Assembly: GCA_014843695.1 (NCBI GenBank)
Contig: CM026394.1
Coordinates: 42,359,553 to 42,423,552 of the forward strand
Direction: 5' to 3'
DNA: 64,000 nucleotides
Source of the DNA: Archivesica marissinica
Taxonomy: Eukaryota; Mollusca; Bivalvia; Venerida; Vesicomyidae
Shown here: one piece after another, positions 62,838 to 64,000 of the stretch
Layout of the letters: every line of letters starts with the position of its first letter
Position numbering within the stretch: the first letter of the stretch is position 1
The notes under the pieces: model-generated
Database searches by the model: none
The model's input: the letters and a program-made list of their open reading frames with translations, nothing else
What the model was told of the DNA's origin: nothing
Position numbers and translations under genes: made by a program

Positions 62838-63063
62838 TTTTATACAAAAAATTTATTTTAGCTTGATTGCGAAACAAGTTCATACAATTTATATTAATTA
62901 CTCTCAAGAACTCATTCCTGATGGAATCAATCGCCACGAGGGAGAGACGAGGCAACGTGGAATCTAAATACTAATGTACAATCGTAACGACTACAGATAT
63001 GCGCAAACTCCGAGCCTTTTGCACCTGAAACAAACGCTCTACCACTGCGATATCACGACTTCA
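62838..63063 (-). mobile_element. SINE-b, diverged
   Basis: TTATTTTAGCTTGATTGCGA at the left, CGCCACGAGGGAGAGACGAG in the middle, GCGATATCACGACTTC-like head at the right. Confidence 0.82.
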
Positions 63064-63327
63064 TATGACCATATTACGAGCTCACAGTCAGCACATGGTA
63101 GTGAGTGTACATATACATCACGTAGTTTACTAACAATACGTAATTCAAGCCGGACTATCCTCTAAACACATTGCTTGCAAGCAATGTGATACTGTGTAAA
63201 TTGTAAACGTATTTATTTTAAAATTAAGTCAAACAGTCCATGCATTTGTTAGCAAATTATTACCATGACCAAATTATTTGTTTAAACCGGAAAATCGAAA
63301 TTGGCAATACTTATAAAGAGCAAATGA

Positions 63328-63670
63328 ATACTATACTGACACCATAGAAAACTGACACAGAAAACTGATACCATTGAAAACGGATACAGAAAACTGACAC
63401 CATAGAAAACGCTCACAGAAAACTGACACCATAGAAAATGGACACAGAAAACTGACACCATAGAAAACGGACACAGAAAACTGACACCATAGAAAACGGA
63501 CACAGAAAACTGATACCATAGAAAACGGACACAGAAAACTGACACCATAGAAAACGGACACAGAAAACTGACACCATAGAAAACGGACACAGAAAACTGA
63601 CACCATAGAAAACGGACACAGAAAACTGACACCATAGAAAACGGACACAGAAAACTGACACCATAGAAAA
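63328..63670 (+). repeat. 30-bp minisatellite, about 11 units
   Basis: Unit GACACCATAGAAAACGGACA plus CAGAAAACT. Period of 30 keeps frames open; not a gene. Confidence 0.95.
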
Positions 63671-63689
63671 CTGTACACTTGTATATGTA

Positions 63690-63882
63690 GCGTTACTCTT
63701 TCGATACAAATTTTAGAATACTGGATGTTACTCTAATGAGTGAAGAAAATAATCCCTCACACAATTTACCCTACATTTCGCACATTATGAGACAAATTTC
63801 TCTGTATTTACTTTTCGAAAAGGATATAACTTTTACTTGTAAAGCAAGTGTACAGTTTATTTCTGGTGCCAGTATATATTGT
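63690..63882 (+). repeat. Dispersed repeat (see 15780-15960)
   Basis: AATTTTAGAATACTGGAT, ATGAGTGAAGAAAATAATCC and AAGTGTACAGTTTATTTCTG. Confidence 0.65.
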
Positions 63883-63934
63883 ACACGCACGCACGCACGC
63901 ACGCACGCATCCAACCACCCACCCACCCACCCAC
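63883..63934 (+). repeat. CACG then CCAC microsatellite
   Basis: CACGCACGCACGCACGCACG followed by CCACCCACCCACCCAC. Confidence 0.9.
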
Positions 63935-64000
63935 TCACGGGGCTGTGGATGCCCAATGAGCTCAGCACTTCTATCTAGTGCATCAAATGGAGACCATGTC

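Noticed and set aside
63282..63709. Phe-Tyr-Gly-Val-Ser repeated frames
   Set aside because: 30-bp minisatellite artefact.
58860..64000. Copy B exon 1 (acidic tail and first helix)
   Set aside because: No minus-strand sequence resembling copy A exon 1 was found; it is probably beyond the window.

Overview
The window is animal nuclear DNA, most likely from a bivalve mollusc. It has short phase-matched exons separated by long AT-rich introns, at least five tRNA-derived SINE families, piggyBac-like and Tc1-like MITEs, degenerate Ty3/gypsy and LINE remains, and an unusual load of tandem repeats (about 18 kb by my own tally). The species is inferred from repeat style only.

Host genes: two tandem paralogues of a concentrative nucleoside transporter (SLC28/CNT) lie on the minus strand. 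Copy A keeps six exons, from 12837 down to 3040, and runs off the left edge. Copy B is upstream; its exons 2 to 11 run from 58604 down to 36460 and its first exon was not found. Lengths and splice phases of the five shared exons (2 to 6) are identical, so these are diverged duplicates. The last B exon found carries three frame-breaking indels, so B may be a decaying gene or the assembly may be wrong there.

Mobile DNA: a degenerate Ty3/gypsy pol (+, 24600-28951), four LINE fragments (+, 19435-20165, 20506-20966, 22926-23048, 36291-36430) and an intron-containing IS630/Tc1/mariner-type transposase (+, 60592-62118) whose D-to-E spacing I count as 82 residues. Dozens of SINEs and MITEs fill the introns.

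Main observation: several intronic minisatellites are built from splice-junction sequence of the adjacent transporter exon. This holds for exons 2 and 7 in both paralogues and exon 5 in B, with a single decayed copy of the exon 6 donor and a possible donor-derived array beside exon 1 of A. In the exon 2 and exon 5 arrays the repeated acceptor AG is mostly destroyed. In the exon 7 arrays it is kept, and using those copies would soon read a stop codon.

Layout: 1-1060 acceptor-derived array of A exon 7; 1195-1447 G-rich array; 3040-12837 gene A; 13-30 kb SINEs, MITEs, LINEs, gypsy pol and a 51-bp array; 30440-35050 71-bp satellite; 35.3-37.8 kb three more arrays flanking the broken B exon 11; 38128-58604 gene B with arrays in most introns; 59-64 kb MITE, transposase, SINEs and minisatellites. 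Ends of repeats are approximate to about 10 bases.
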